Origin: Paraphaeosphaeria minitans
Lineage: Eukaryota > Ascomycota > Dothideomycetes > Pleosporales > Didymosphaeriaceae
Direction: 5' to 3'
Length of the DNA: 64,000 nt
Assembly (NCBI GenBank): GCA_015832175.1
Contig: WJXW01000003.1
Span: forward strand, 558,001 to 622,000
Position numbers and translations under genes: made by a program. The notes below the pieces were generated by a model. That model was not told the DNA's origin. It saw only the letters and a program-made list of their open reading frames with translations, and searched no databases. The number at the start of each line of letters is the position of its first letter. The first letter of the stretch is position 1. Positions 34,955 through 48,294 of the stretch are shown piece by piece.

Positions 34955-37577
34955 CTATTGGAATTGATTATAGTATGTCCCGTCGTACATGTTGCGGTTG
35001 TTCTTTTGGTCGTACCATCCATCAGGTGCGTAAAGAAATGCAGCCGAATCGCCTGCGATTCTTGAATCTGGAAACATCGCAAGATCATAACTGTAACCCG
35101 TTTGCGGCGCTGTAGGGTGCTGATATGCAGAAAATCCTGTTTGTGTTGCACAGTCCTGCCTGATGCCGGATACCGGCGGCCTCTGAGGACCTGTCCACGT
35201 CTTGGTCGAGGACAACGACAGTCGAGCTGCGACGATATCGTAGCATCCAACAGCCACCTGGTGAGCCCGCTCAGCCTGCGGGTCTTCCATGACACTCAAC
35301 CAACGGATTATCTTGATACAGTACCCGGCGAGAACCTCGTTGTGTTGATGCATCATTGACGAATGGGAAAGAGCTAGGAGGAACACAGCAAGTGCTTGCA
35401 TTAAATAATGCACAAGTATCCACCAGGGTCCAAATTCATACACGAAGCGCGGTTGAGGGTGGTCCAGTAACATGTCGACCTCCATTTTGGCTGCCTCTAT
35501 ACAGGCGATCGCCATCCTTCGGAGGAAGGTTGCCGATGATCCTTCCTTCTGCTCCCTATCCGTCTTACCCAGACCGTTCAAACACGGTCGCGTGAGTAGT
35601 ATCTTTGCGCTGCAGAACTGGAAAGCTAATATTGTACGTTGGCGGAAGGTAGAGTTGTCCGGCGTGGCCACATTCTCAAAAGCAGCTTGAAAGTTGAAAT
35701 CAACAGGGAGATTAGAAGCCCAATCATCTATTCGTGTACCAATCTGGAAAATATCCTGTTGCAGATCGCTCGGAGAACGGACCATAGTTCCGGCAGAGTA
35801 GAGCGACGTCAGAATGCTTTGCGATATGACACACAATTGCACGACCGCTTTGAAGTAAGAGCCCGAATTGGCATCCGCCAGACCAAAGTTTGGAGTCGAA
35901 TTGCTGGAATGTCCACCGCTCGAAGGACGTGACTCCGAGAACGAGTGGCGGTGTGCGATTGGGGAGATCGCAATCGCACTGGACCTTTGCAATGTATCTA
36001 CGATGTTGATGTTCTCTGAAAGCTGCTGTTCAGAAAACGGAACTGGCAGTGGGACAGAGCAACAAGAGTCAACAATCACACTAGGTCGACCAGTAATAAT
36101 GTTGAGCTGCCGTTCAAGGTAGTACAGGCTCCACCAAACACGAACCAACACCTCTCGCTTGGCCCCGGAAGCCGAAGGATCTTCGTTTCGAACATGTAGA
36201 CCGAGAGCAGTTGCAAAGCGAAGCGCGACCCCCACGACCACCCATGCTCTGCGTCATAATCAGCTTGCTGTTCATTTCTACGGTAATGTACCTACCGACT
36301 CACCTGTCCAACGGACAGATAATAAAAGGCTAGCAGACCAGCAACTTGAATTTGCGGCAAGTCAGGGTGATGTTCAAGCGTATTCTCGTCCCACGCAAAA
36401 GCACTTGCCCTTGCTTGGTAGATAAGATGGACTCGCTCGTCTGCCTGCCAATTGACTTTAACGAGATGGGAGTACTTGGCGCCAATGGCAAACACTAGGT
36501 TCAGGATTGCCTGCCATTTCGCACTTAGTCTCGGAGCCGATCCATGCCTTAACGCTTCGAAATACTTCCGGCACTGGTCTTGGAACAGCTTCCGAGGGAG
36601 TATAGGGAAAGAGTTATGCACTTTCTCCATGTAGATGTTAAGTAGTTGCTCAGCCACGTCGGCCGTGGGAAGCTCGTAGGGGTCGACATGGAACTCCAGA
36701 TCCACGTTCTTGTTATCGAGATAAAAGGTGACAGTGCTCACGTGCTCGTTGTTCGAGGTGTTTGCGGATGAGCCTCGTTCGGAAGTCGCTACGTCGCCGT
36801 CGCCCCGTTCTAACAGCAAAAAACTTCGGAGCCACTGGACCTCTGAATTTGGTCCTACAAAACCCGTGGCGCGCGCCTGGTCGGTCCCGTGTAGATTTTC
36901 GTCGACAAGGTCCAACGATTCGGTGTTCAATGTCTCCAGAAGTTCGCCCATGTCGGCTTCGAACAGCCCCCCGGGTCTGTGCAGTTCGTCCTCGTTGGTA
37001 TCGGGGTTTGAGATGGTTGGAGCATGACGTGTCTCAAACATGTCCGCCTCGGCCTGACATGTGTTAGTGAGGACAAAGCTAATGGCGAGCCACAGCTCGA
37101 GGGCTTCCGGCCGCTGCGTTCTGTATCCCGACGGAACAGTCGCTCTTGGACATTGGCATGGAATTATGCTGACGCTAATAGAGGGACTCATACGGCTTCC
37201 AGTAGCTCTGCTATTCTGGCGCTATCTTCATCGTTGGCTAAGCCTCGCAGTTTCCTCAGCAATCCGATCATCTGCCCGCTTCGTTCGGTTACACTAGGTA
37301 GCTTTGTCAGATGGAGTTCAACAAACCGCGAGAGATGAGGAAGCACTAACGTCTTGAGGCGGTCCTTGCGAGGCATGATGTACACACATTCACGGCCTGT
37401 GGCTTCGCAATGCTTGCACTGGGGGACGTCGCCAGTGCATTTGATCTTGTGGGAGCGGCAGGCCGTGCACGCACGACCGACTCGTCTCCGCTCCTTAGAC
37501 GGTTGCGACTGGTTAGTTCGTTGGAGGCGAGGTATTGCGACCTTTTTGCCCGAGGTGCCCGGTGCGTTGAAGGACAT
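34955..37577 (-). CDS. Zn2Cys6 fungal-specific transcription factor, 811 aa
   Basis: Nuclear DNA-binding regulator. Exons on the minus strand are 37577-37194, 37053-36296 and 36248-34955; introns are 37193-37054 (140 nt, branch CTAAC) and 36295-36249 (47 nt). The binuclear cluster is Cys37, Cys40, Cys47, Cys54, Cys57, Cys64 (ACTACRSHKIKC, then CKHCEATGREC) preceded by the basic stretch KERRRVGR. The middle homology region (PF04082) runs from about 266 (NIYMEKVHNSFPILPRKLF) to about 480. The second splice joins VSR to AWVVVGVALRFATALGLH, the conserved core of that domain, which fixes the donor at GTAGGT rather than the nearby GTGAGT. The C terminus is rich in Gln, Asn and Tyr (GTYYNQFQ). It is intact, without RIP damage, although alone between AT-rich repeat blocks. 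Target genes cannot be told. Confidence 0.9.
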
Positions 37578-38280
37578 ATTCGCGGTGGTTCTCGGGGTAT
37601 CGAAGCCTCGTAGACGAGACTGAGGTGGGGTTCATTGGGTTCGGAAAAGTACGCCGCGTCGCGACAGGAGAGCGCTGGTGGGTTCACCTGAACAGTGACA
37701 GGCGTAGAGTGCAGCGCGATTGCGGACGCATCCAGGACGACGTTACGGTTTAATGGCGATATATGCGTCAACAAAGCTCGGAAGTGGCTGCTGAGGGTTC
37801 CCTGTTCGCTAGAGAGGATGCTGGTGTTGTGAGCGATGACCGACCCACTCGTCAGTATCCGGGCGTTCTTACCGAGGCCAATTGCACACCAATTTCTCGG
37901 AACTCTCGAGTCGCTGGAAGCTTACCATGTAGCTGCGTCGCAGCCTTCTCTACGTCGTTTCGGGGTTGTAAGATATACTAGGTGACACTGGTGCAAGGGC
38001 GAGACCAGCTGCCGCCACTGAGGCTGTTCTTGTTCACCCGTCTTCGGGGTATTATACCTCAATCTTCAAAGTCCCAATGGATCTCGTGTCTATACGCGTA
38101 GAGCAGCAGATGACGTATTGTGCGACAGGTTGATATCACAGCAAACTCGATCACCACCAATATAGTTCTAGGATGAAGTCGTAGATATACTGTATCACTT
38201 TGGACATGCATTGCGCAGGTCATCGAAAATCGAGCATTCGTGTTTACCTACCTCAATCAACGCTACTTCATGGATGCCAT
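37578..38280. other. Upstream region of the transcription factor
   Basis: This holds its promoter and 5' UTR. Overlapping short frames on both strands (for example 37346-37774) look like chance frames in GC-rich DNA. The AT-rich block begins abruptly near 38285. Confidence 0.45.
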
Positions 38281-39588
38281 TCCGTCCAATAAGTACCTCT
38301 ACTGCACTTAATAACTTTAGACTATAGAGGGTAGTTTTTAGGCAAACTCTAGACTAAGCTATACTATCTAATAGGCATTAATAGGAAACTATTTATAGCA
38401 AAACACCCTTAGATAGGTAGTTAGATAGAGTGTATAAACTTAGTTTTAGAAGTATACCTATAGGTATACTATAAATAGTAATAAATAGATTAGTGTAAAT
38501 AGTTATTGCTCGCGTAGATAGCTATTAAGGGCTAAAAGCCTACTTTAATAGGAGTTAACCCTTTTTTCCTATTATAAAGCTAGGATGTGAACCTTATTAA
38601 AGGGCTAGATTAGTGCTAAGTAGTAGAAGAACTAGGTATAGACCTAAAGAGAGCTATATAGGCTATAGGAGAAAAGTTAAAAACGTATTTAACTTTATAT
38701 AAAGCTATATAGTAGTTACTTAATAGGAATAGTGTCCGTACAGTTTATTGTATAAGTAGCACTGGGTGAAGTGGGGGCCTGCCTACCTGTGGGGACCCGC
38801 ACAAGGACCCACTACTTAGGTTAGCGCTAAGAGGCAGAGACTTCATAAAACCCTCAGTGCCCCTTTGTACGATAGACCAGACGTAATAAATTAAACCTAC
38901 TTCTCACCCTTTACACGATAGTATACTATTAACCCTCGAATGCTTAATTGCAGATTGAGCCAAACCAACAAATAGGAACGCATAGCCAATAAATACTAGA
39001 AGGATACACTAATTCTTTATAGTAGTAATAAAGTATAGTTAAATTATAGTAACTACCTTAAAAATCTACGCCCTAGTAAGAAACTAGATTAGAAGAATAG
39101 GAAATTTACTATAGATATAGTAATTAACTCCTATGTAGTTAAATTAAACGTTCTAAGGACTATACACCCTTACTTCTATATTAATAGATTAAAACTAGCG
39201 TTTAAAAATCTACTCCTAAGTTAGGTTAACAATAATTTGTAACCCATAGTAATTTCTATAGAGGAGGGTAAAAAAGGGTAAAAAAAAGTATACTATTATA
39301 GAAAATTTTAAAAAGAAGTCTCTCCGCTAAGGTAAGAAAATAAAATACCTAGTATAATAAAAGGGCTATACTTAGTAGATATAAGAGCTATAAGAGCTTT
39401 TAAATAAAACATTGGCTCTAGATAGGTAGAAAGAGTTTATAAAACTAAACTAAAGGCGTAATAGAAAGATTCTAGTAGGCTTCTATTATAATATCGTATG
39501 AATTACTCTCTTCTAAACTAATTAGTAACTACTACTTAAGGCTAAGGAAGAGAATAGGAAGTAATTTTATATAGGTAAAGTAGGTATT
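38281..39588 (+). mobile_element. 3' end of an old Gypsy element E
   Basis: Interrupted by M1 at 38730-38970. From about 39020 a frame with stops reads KNLRPSKKLD, VINSYVVKLNVL and IHPYFYINRLKLAFKN, the C-terminal part of a Gypsy integrase. A chromodomain-like KYLV, two stops, KGYT stretch follows near 39340. The 5' part is missing at the island border. The DNA after Gypsy B (47187 onward) is presumably its continuation. Confidence 0.6.
38730..38970 (-). mobile_element. Short non-autonomous repeat M1
   Basis: About 241 bp with AATAGGAA on both sides (38722-38729 and 38971-38978), an 8-bp duplication. It has one copy of a 70-nt internal unit that is doubled in M2-M4. It is opposite in orientation to the other copies and the least RIP-mutated. 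There is no coding capacity. The 8-bp duplication and a TAGTG end would fit a hAT-type MITE, but no long terminal inverted repeat is visible. Confidence 0.65.
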
Positions 39589-39780
39589 TGTGATAGGCTG
39601 GGGCTATGCCCTAGCCTTTAGACGGATCTTAAGGAAAAGAACTGCCCTAAAGAAGTGGACCCACTAAGGAAAACTCTTATTATAAGCGGCACACCCCCCT
39701 ATAGAGTCTTAATATCTAGAATTTATTCTTTATATTTAGCACTTACAGTTCTATTCACTCTCTAAAGCTAGCCTATAATA
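39589..39780 (+). repeat. Gypsy B 5' LTR
   Basis: TGTGATAGGCTGGGGC to GCCTATAATA, 192 nt. It contains GGCTATGCCCTAGCC and CGGCACACCCCCCTATAGAG. Confidence 0.88.
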
Positions 39781-42700
39781 TTAAATTCTAGGTTTTTAAG
39801 AAAAGAGTCGTTTAAAGGAACAAAGAAACGTAATAGAGTCTAGAATAACTTACTAATAGATACCTCTAATATCGCTAAGTTAGTAGAACAACTATAGAAC
39901 TTAATTACTACTAGAGACAAAGACCGCTCTACTATATAAATACTATAAGTTTGGAATAAAGAGCTGCGTAAGCTCTTTATATACTAATAAGCCTTCGCTA
40001 TTACTACCCTAAGCCTATCTACCTCTACTATAAAGGGCAGATTCCTATTTACTAGTATAGACTAGCTAATCTTACAGCGTAAACTACTTTTAAGCCTAAC
40101 TAAGTTTAGGGGCTTAAAGGCCTAGTTTAAGGTCTAGAAAGTTATAATAGATTATAAGCTCTAGGCTAATAAGTAGTTTATTAGTTCCCCCTAAAAGAAA
40201 TAGGCGCTAATATAGGACTACCTAGATAATAGTCTTTAGGATATAGTAGTAGCCTTTTACTAAGCTAGGGGGGCGGATAGCTAGTTTAACCTATAAATAT
40301 TTATATAGTACTTTACCTTTATGTACGCTAATAAACACGCCTAGCAGAAGGCTAAAGCACGCCTTAATATAATGAGGTAGGACCTTAGGAAGAGTTTTTT
40401 TAACTTTTATGTCTACTTTAAATAAACTTTAGTAGAGGCGGGTAGTAGCTAGTAAAGTAACACTAAGAAACTGTGTAAGTTGCGCCGCGTAATCTAGTGT
40501 AATATTTATATAGTTACCCTTAACCGCAATATTCCTAAAGGGGACTATAACACAGCTGTTACTAGGTTTTTATAGATCACAGTAGACCTTAAAATAGAAA
40601 CCCTAGAAGATAAGCTTACTATTTAAGCTACTTTTTATAAAGGTAGCTAGCCCCTTTTTAAGGATAGTAATAGCAACATCTATATAACTCTTATAGTGGC
40701 GTTAACCTTAACCTAGTCTTAAGCTAGTAGGGAGGCGGGTAAGTAGTGCCTAAACTAGATACCTAAATATATTTTCTAGTAACACTAGAACGTAGGCGTG
40801 TGTACTTACTATAGTAAGCCTAACTATATAGCTAGAGCCTACTTTAATATAATTTTACTCTAAGTAATTGTAACCTAACTTTAGTATAGTAAGATAAATA
40901 TCTAGTTAGGAAAAGAGTAGCCCCTAGTCGAGCGCTAATATAAGGGCTAAGCGCGATAGTATTAATAGAGATATAATTAGAGTAAACTATAATAGTTAAA
41001 GTGGCTAAAACTAGAGTAGGTATAAATAGGCCTACTCCTACTCTCTATATCTTCCTTAATAGTATATAGTATATAGAGGCCCTAATTAATATAAGGTGTA
41101 AATACTTTTTAGTAATTAGCCCTAAGCTAGTAGATTCGCTCTTACTATAGTATATTATAATTCTAGCCTAAGAGCTAGAATAGGCTGCTAGGTTATTACT
41201 ATAGACCTTTATTATAGAGATAGTAGTAGTGCCTTATAATATATCTAGATAGTAATAGACTCTTTACGCTTATATAATCCCTAACCTCTACTAGAATATA
41301 ATCCTAAGGGCCCTCTAGCTAGCTAAGTCTAAAGTAGTAGTAAATATCTATAGTAGTAAAATTATAATTACAGTAGCTAGGGGTCTTATTATCTTTAATA
41401 CCTAAGTAGTAGAGAGGTAGAGCCTCCTCGCTATACTTATAAATAAAGAGGACAACGCGACACCTTTTAATACTCTAGACAAAGACTAGGAAGGGGTATT
41501 CCTAACTTTACTTTAGGATATTACTTAGATACTTATAATAAGGCTTCTTTATATAGTAAGATCTCTACCTCCCTATAACGTAGTAGGGCTAGGCCTTACT
41601 AAAGATAGTAGGACTTTCCCTTTAGAACTAGTAGAGTACGCTAACATCTTTAATAAAACTAAAGCGTTTAGCCTCTTACTATACTAGGGTATATTAGACT
41701 ACTATATCTACTTAAAGTAGACTCTAAGTGGCTCCCTTCTAAGACTACTTTAGGGTCTACTATATAGTATATCTAAAGATTAGCTAGCGGAACTTTAGCG
41801 CTAACTTATAGAACTTATAAATAAGGGCTAAATATAAGCTAGCTCTTCTTTAGTAGGTACTCTAGTCCTTTTAGCCCTAAGGCCTAGGGGGAAATAGCGC
41901 CTATATATTAACTATTAGGAGATTAATGTAATTTCTAAGCTAGATTAGTACTCTCTCTTACTTATAAAAAAGACACTACGCACTCTCTCCTAGACTACTT
42001 AGTTTATAAAGGTAGATATCTATATTACTTTCTATAAGCTGCGAGTTGTAAAGGGGGAAGAATACTATACTATATTTTACACCTAGTTGAGCCTCTTTAA
42101 GTAGTTAGTAGTCCTATTTAGACTAACTAGGGCACCTACTATATTTTAGCGCTATATTAATATCGCTCTAAAAGATACTCTAGGTAATATATATACAGCT
42201 TACTTAGATAATATCCTTATCTATATAATAGGGCCCCTACGCTAACACTAGGACTATATATAATAAGTGCTAGGACTCCTATAAGAAGCTAGACTATATA
42301 TAGACCTAGGGAAATACAAATTCGCGATAATAAAGGTTAAGTACCTAGAGTATTTTATTATAGTACGTAAAGCTATTTGCCCTAATCTAGTAAAGATATA
42401 GGCAATTAATTAATAAAACGCCCCCTCTATAGTGCGTGTAGTCTGCTACTTTATTAGCTTTACTAACTTCTATTATAACTTTTTTCTTTAATTCTTTAAG
42501 TAGGCTATACCTCTACATGCCCTTACTAAGAAAGGGGTCCTATTTTAATAGGGTCCAAGGGAATAAGAGGCCTTCTAGGCCCTAAAGGACATATTTATAT
42601 AGGGCCCTATCCTAGCGCTCTAGGACCTAGAGCGCAATACGCTAGTAGAGGTAGACTACTTAAGTAACACTACTAGGGCCTACCTCTTCTAACGTATTAA

Positions 42701-44400
42701 GGGGATCTAGCACTTTATAGCCTACTACTCTATAGTCCTAACACTAGCCTAGTAAAACTACACTATTTATAATAAAGAGCTACTTATAATTATATAGGCC
42801 CTATAAGTATAGAGACTAGAACTAATAAGAGTAGTGCGCCCCTTTAAGATTCTAATAGACTATAAGAACCTTAAATACTTTATAAAGATCTAAGAATTAA
42901 GTAAGCGCTAGCACTAGTAGTTAAAGTTACTTTCTACTTTTTGCTTCTACCTTTACTACTAGCCTAGATTCTAGATAGTTAAACTAGACGCACTAAGTTA
43001 GCGTAAGTAGAATATAGCCTAGTAGATAAGAATAAACGCCCTACTAATAGTGCCTAGGACTGTCTAGGCTACTTTAGTGTAGACGCGATCTTTAACAGTA
43101 CTAGTAAAGGCCTAGATTTTTACTAACACGTATTTATAGATACTCTAAAACGCAGCTGTAGTAAAGTTCCCCCTCTACTATATTAGGCTTAAAGTAGTGC
43201 GCTGTAGTAACTATATATTTCTTATAGCGGCCGCTACCTCCTAATAAATTAGGGACTATATAATTAGTATATATAGGTCCCTCTTATAGCGAGGAGTCCT
43301 GTAGGTCCTAGCTTAGAAACTTTTTACTACTACTATTATATAGCGCGTATATAAGTCTCTAGTTATAGGCTATTTTAGGAAGAACTCTATGTTTAAGATT
43401 ATCTACTAGGACTACTACTAGAATAATATATCTAAAGACGTTACCTAATTTGTGCGTAATTACCACTATATAAGAGCGTATATAGACTAGTAGAAGTAGT
43501 AAGGTCTCTTACAGCCACTTCTAATTATAGACTAGTACTAGGCGCAACTCTTAATAGATTTTATAGTAGACTTCCCCTAAGCCTCTATAGTAGCACCGCA
43601 ATACCTGCTTATAATTACTAATAGGCTGTTAAAATATATACAACTAGAAGCTATAACTTCTATAATAGTAAAGCATTATACAGTCTACTTCTATAACGTA
43701 TAGTAGTAGTTTTATAGCTTTTCTACCTTACTAATTATAGATAGAGGCTTAGAGTAGCTAGGGAAGTTCTAGACTACGCTGTGTAAATTAACTAGAATAA
43801 AATAACTCCTCTTTATAGTATACTACCCCCAGACTAATAGCGGTATAAAGAGGGTAAACTAGGAGGTACTTTTAGTCCTTTATATTATAGTTAACTTTAA
43901 ATAAATAAACTAGCTAAACTGCCTCTTAGCTTACTAGCTTATATTAAATAATAGAGTATCTACTACTATAGGCCTAAGCCTAAACTTTCTACTAAATAGA
44001 TATTACATTAATCTCCTTAAGAGAATCCCCTTACTAGTAAAATCTAGCTACACCCCTACTAAGAGAGTAAAGTACTTTTTAGACTACTTTAAGAGAGGGA
44101 TAGCTTTAGTCTAGGCTACTATCGCCTATAAATAGTAATATACTATAGAGGCTATAAACTACACTTACTACCTTATAGAGTAATTCTAAATTAGAGATAA
44201 AGTATAGTTCTTACTATATAACGTAAGAATTAACTAGCTAAAAAAGAAACTTAACTAGCTTAAAGTTAAGTATACTATAATAGCTATACTATTTTTACTT
44301 ATAGTAATACTAGACTTACCTAGTAATCTCTATAAAACTGTCTACGTTAATCTCTTTAAGTAAGCGGCGAACAATGTAGACTTAGGCTAACGCCTAGCTA
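39781..44400 (+). pseudogene. Gypsy B gag-pol, RIP-mutated
   Basis: The gag zinc knuckle near 40797-40840 reads CTYYSKPNYIARA, a CCHC with Cys and His turned to Tyr. RT is at about 41640-42400 with YLDNILIYIIGPL (Asn for the second catalytic Asp), followed by RNase H-like VEVDYLSNTT and YTIYNKELL (about 42650-42790). Integrase (about 43450-44200) has LLIDFIVDFPQ, LIIDRGLE and YPQTNSGIKRVNQE, so its D, D, E residues can still be placed. Dense stops. Confidence 0.82.
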
Positions 44401-44812
44401 GGCCTAGTTTTAGAGCTAGAAGAAGCAGACCTAGACTTATATAAATAGAAAGTAGAGGAGGTCCTACGCATTAAGAATGCCTAGGGTAAATAATAATAGG
44501 CACTAGTAAAGTAGACTAGGTAGGTATTACTAACTTAGGTACTAGTTAAAAATATTATAGATACTATAGCTCTAGACCACTTTAAGGCCGCCTAGGGGGA
44601 CTATAGGTATAATAATAGTCCTATCTAGCCTATAAGGAAGAATATATAAATATTATAAGAGAAGCTATAATAGATATTTAAGAATTTATTCTTCTACTAA
44701 TCTAGTAGAGGTGCTATCTATCTAAAAACTACTAAAGGCTATTAGCCCTAAGGTCGCAATAACCTAAGCGGCACTAGAGTAACACTAGGTAGGAATAAAG
44801 GGGGGTTATAAT

Positions 44813-45212
44813 TGTAAGGAATAGGTAACCTTTAAAGGTTCCCAGAGTTACCTTTTCTATATTCTAGAACTTTCTATAATAACGTCATAATGACGTCATA
44901 GCCCTATGGATACTAGGTAACGTTATAGGTAACGTCATAGGTAACGTTATAGATAGTAGAGAATTACTAAGTAGAATACTCTAGAATCTCTACTGTATGT
45001 ATATAAGGAGAGTTACCTTCTACATATACTCTCTATCCTAGAGAGCAATTCTAAGCCTATACCTAAGGTTTTATTGCTCTATTTAACTACGTTCGATCTA
45101 CCCTCTATTACTCTAGTCTCTACTATTCTAGGTAACTAGTACTAGGGGAGAGAAGGTACTAGAAGGTCTAGAAGGTTATCCTTTATCCTCTAGCCTATAC
45201 CTCCTCTTTACA
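44813..45212 (+). repeat. Solo Copia A LTR inside Gypsy B
   Basis: 400 nt, TGTAAGGAATAGG to CTCTTTACA, with ATAAT on both sides (44808-44812 and 45213-45217). This is a complete insertion followed by LTR recombination. Confidence 0.9.
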
Positions 45213-46989
45213 ATAATAATTATATTACTCTTTCTACTAGTAGTACTAGTAGCTAAAAGGGTGCACTAAGCTAGTCCTAGGTAAAGGCTTAGGCGGAGTT
45301 ACTCTATAAGACTCTTAATATAGATTAAAGGATATACACTATTAAGCTAGGGCTGCTAGGAGGGTAGAGTAGTGTTAACTAGAAGCTATCCTAAGTTGCT
45401 TTGTAATAGTAGTAAGTAGGTTAGTAGTTTATACTTAGGTCTAGATTATCTTATCTAGGCGCTAGCTTATACTTTCCTTAGATTACTAAATATAATTTCT
45501 TATATTATTTATCTACTTTACTACATTATTAGCTAATACTACTAGATTCTAATTATAGTTACTACTACGCTAGGCTAGAGTTATCTAGAGCAAAGGTGCT
45601 ACTAGGGCTATATCTATACTAGGGGGGGTAACTACTATTCTATTACCACGCTAAGGTAGGGGTATAGTAGGGGAGTCTAGCTCCTAAATTAGGCTAGAGT
45701 TCTTAAGTGCTAAGTTTAGGTACTACTTATACTACTAGGCTAAGTAGTAGAACTTTATTATAAAGGTAGGCAGCGTCCTAGTTATAGGCCTTTAGGGGTT
45801 AGTGCTATACGTTCTAGAATTATAGATATGTAAATTGCGATTAACCTAGCCTTACTCTATATATTTAATCTAGAAGCATAGAGCCCGCCTTAGGCCTAGG
45901 TTATTAGTAAAGGAGGTAGAATTATACTAGTAGGTGGCTTTAGTGCAATAGTAGGCGCTATAGAAGTGGCTTTAGAATAGTTAATAGCTATATAAATATT
46001 AATAATAGTCTAGAATATAAGGCTATAGACTTACTTTACGCGCCTAAGCTGCCTTAGGCGCCTAATATATTTAATATATATAAGGCCTATATTAGAATTA
46101 GCTAGCTCTTTATTTAAGCTATCTTTTTAAAGGACTGCGCTCTTAGTAATAGAAAGCTACTTTAGGGGATAAGTAAAAGTAATAGGGTTAGAGTAATTAG
46201 CTAGTACGTACTTTTTAGAGGTTATAAAAGGGCAAAGGTAATTACTACTATTAAGCTGCTATATAAGCGTATTAAAGCTCTAAAGAATCTTTTTTACTTT
46301 AGTATTATTAATCTCCTCCTTAGTGTACGTATAGCTAGACTTAGTAAGGTGCTAGTTTAAGTCTAAAGAGTTATTACTACTACTACTACTAGGACTAAAG
46401 ATATCTACTAAAGCAGGGCTACTTTATAGGCTATTATTAATAATATTAATATTAGCTGCAGCCGTGAACAAAACGCTAAAAAAGAGGGCTAAGAGGCTAA
46501 TAAAAGTATAGGGGCGTATAGCGTAGGAATAGAAGGGGGACTAGATTAGGGCTAAAAAGAGGCAAGGATAGAGGTAGTTATAAATAGTTAAAGAAGTTAG
46601 AATAGGCGTAGGTTAGAATTAGTATAGAAAAGAGAGAGTAGAAAAGGGAAAAAAGAAAGTAAAGTAATATAAATATAAGGAGACTATAATACTAACGCAC
46701 TACTAAGGTAATAGACATATAATAATTATATTAAAAAGGGTAAGTACGCTGTCCTATCGCCTTATAATAATAAGGTAAATAAATAAACTGCCTAATAAAG
46801 GCCTTTGCCCTAAGACTACCTTAGGGCCGCTTTTATACTATAAGGGAACCCTTACTAAAACAACAATAAGTTCCTAATAGAAGAATAACGCCTATAACAC
46901 TACTATTCTACTATAGCATAATACTCCTAAGATCTCTAAAGCTTACCTTATAAATATAAGACGTTTTAAACTAAGTAAGGTCTAAAGTA
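45213..46989 (+). other. Unrecognised 3' region of Gypsy B
   Basis: AT-rich and full of stops in all frames. No motif is identified. It could be a long 3' untranslated region, a captured segment or another decayed insertion. Confidence 0.4.
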
Positions 46990-47181
46990 TATAATAGGCT
47001 AGGGCTATGCCCTAGCCTTTAGAAGTATCTTAAGGAAAGGAACTACTCTAAAGAAGTAGACCTACTAAGGAAAACTCTTCTTATAAGTAGCACACCCCCC
47101 TATAGAGACTTAATACCTAGAATTTATCCTTTACATTTGGCACTTACAGTTCTATTCACTCTTTAAGGCTAGCCCATAATA
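46990..47181 (+). repeat. Gypsy B 3' LTR
   Basis: 192 nt, TATAATAGGCTAGGGC (TG to TA by RIP) to GCCCATAATA. Aligns end to end with the 5' LTR. Confidence 0.88.
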
Positions 47182-47186
47182 GTATT

Positions 47187-48294
47187 ACTAATAGCAGAAT
47201 AAGAATTATATAATAGAATAAGAGAAATAAGAGAGTAGGGCATATTTAAAACACACAGCTAGGTAACTAACTATAAATTATAAAGATAGGATACTACCGC
47301 CTATAACCTCTATAACTACTTAAAACCTAACTAGTTATATAGCTGCGCAAAAATAGTTATAAAAATAGTGATAAACACGCCTATTAGAGCTACTTTTATA
47401 GCGTTATTTATAAATTTATTTGTAGGAAGATACTTATTCTTACGTTTAAATAGTAGTAGTAGTAATAGTAATAGAGTGTAAGGCACCTTTTTCTACCTTA
47501 ATATTAGCTACGCGTAGTAAATAGAACTATAACAGAACTTATAAAAGCTAGAGGAAGAGTAGTCTTAAGTTTTCACACCTTAATAAACAGTAGCTTAATA
47601 AGTTTAATAGTAGTCTTAATACCTTTAGTAGTGTAAGTAAGTAAAGTAAAAGCTTTAGGCGGTGGAGGCATCAAAGTATTAACCTAAGTGTACTACTTAA
47701 AAGTATTATAGAGAGTAATAATAGCGTTTTTAACTAATATATGGAAAGCGCCTAGCTAGAATATAAACACTAACTACTTTTTACTACTCTTATTTTAATC
47801 CTTTTAGAGAAAGTAAGCGCTATTAATAAGAATTTTAGCAAAGTTCTTACGCTATTTATTAGTTAGGGTAGGCTAGATCTATAATATAAATTAGTAATAA
47901 AGGCTATAGAAAAGGACTTAGAAGAATAAAGCTTATATAGCTAGTGTAACTAGTATACTTATAAATATAGTACTTCCTATAAGTAAAGGCTTTACTAGTT
48001 AGTTTAAAGAGGTAGACATAACTAGACTAGGCGTAGTTAATATACTAGCGCTTAATATTAGTACGTAGGTATATAGTAGCGCTATTTTTAAAGGCCTAAA
48101 CATATGAATTTTTAACTATTACGACTTAAAAGGATTAAAAAATAGTTAGAAAAGAACTATTAAAGAAAGAGTTAGCTACTAGGCCAAAAAAAAAAAAAAT
48201 AAAAAAAAAAAAAGTAAAAACTCTTAAAAGATACAATAATCTAATTTATAAATAGGCCCTATTGTAATATGTACTAGTAATTTATTAGTAATAA
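47187..48294. other. Unassigned AT-rich repeat relic with A-tract
   Basis: Probably the continuation of the element into which Gypsy B inserted. An A-tract of about 27 nt with one T and a final G (about 48187-48213) could be a poly(A) tail of a retroposed copy. No coding motif recognised. Confidence 0.35.

Larger units (their letters stand above)
39589..47181 (+). mobile_element. Gypsy element B with target duplication GTATT
   Basis: 7,593 bp. LTRs of 192 nt at 39589-39780 and 46990-47181, flanked by GTATT at 39584-39588 and 47182-47186. gag, RT, RNase H and integrase lie in sense order to about 44400. A solo Copia A LTR is inserted at 44813-45212. About 1.8 kb between that LTR and the 3' LTR is not recognised. 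Confidence 0.9.

Noticed and set aside
36296..36306. GTGAGT as splice donor of the second transcription-factor intron
   Set aside because: It breaks the frame into exon 3; GTAGGT at 36295 restores the conserved VSR-AWVVVGVALRFA stretch.
37346..37774. 142-codon minus-strand frame overlapping the start of the transcription factor
   Set aside because: It is a different frame over exon 1, whose correct frame encodes the zinc cluster.
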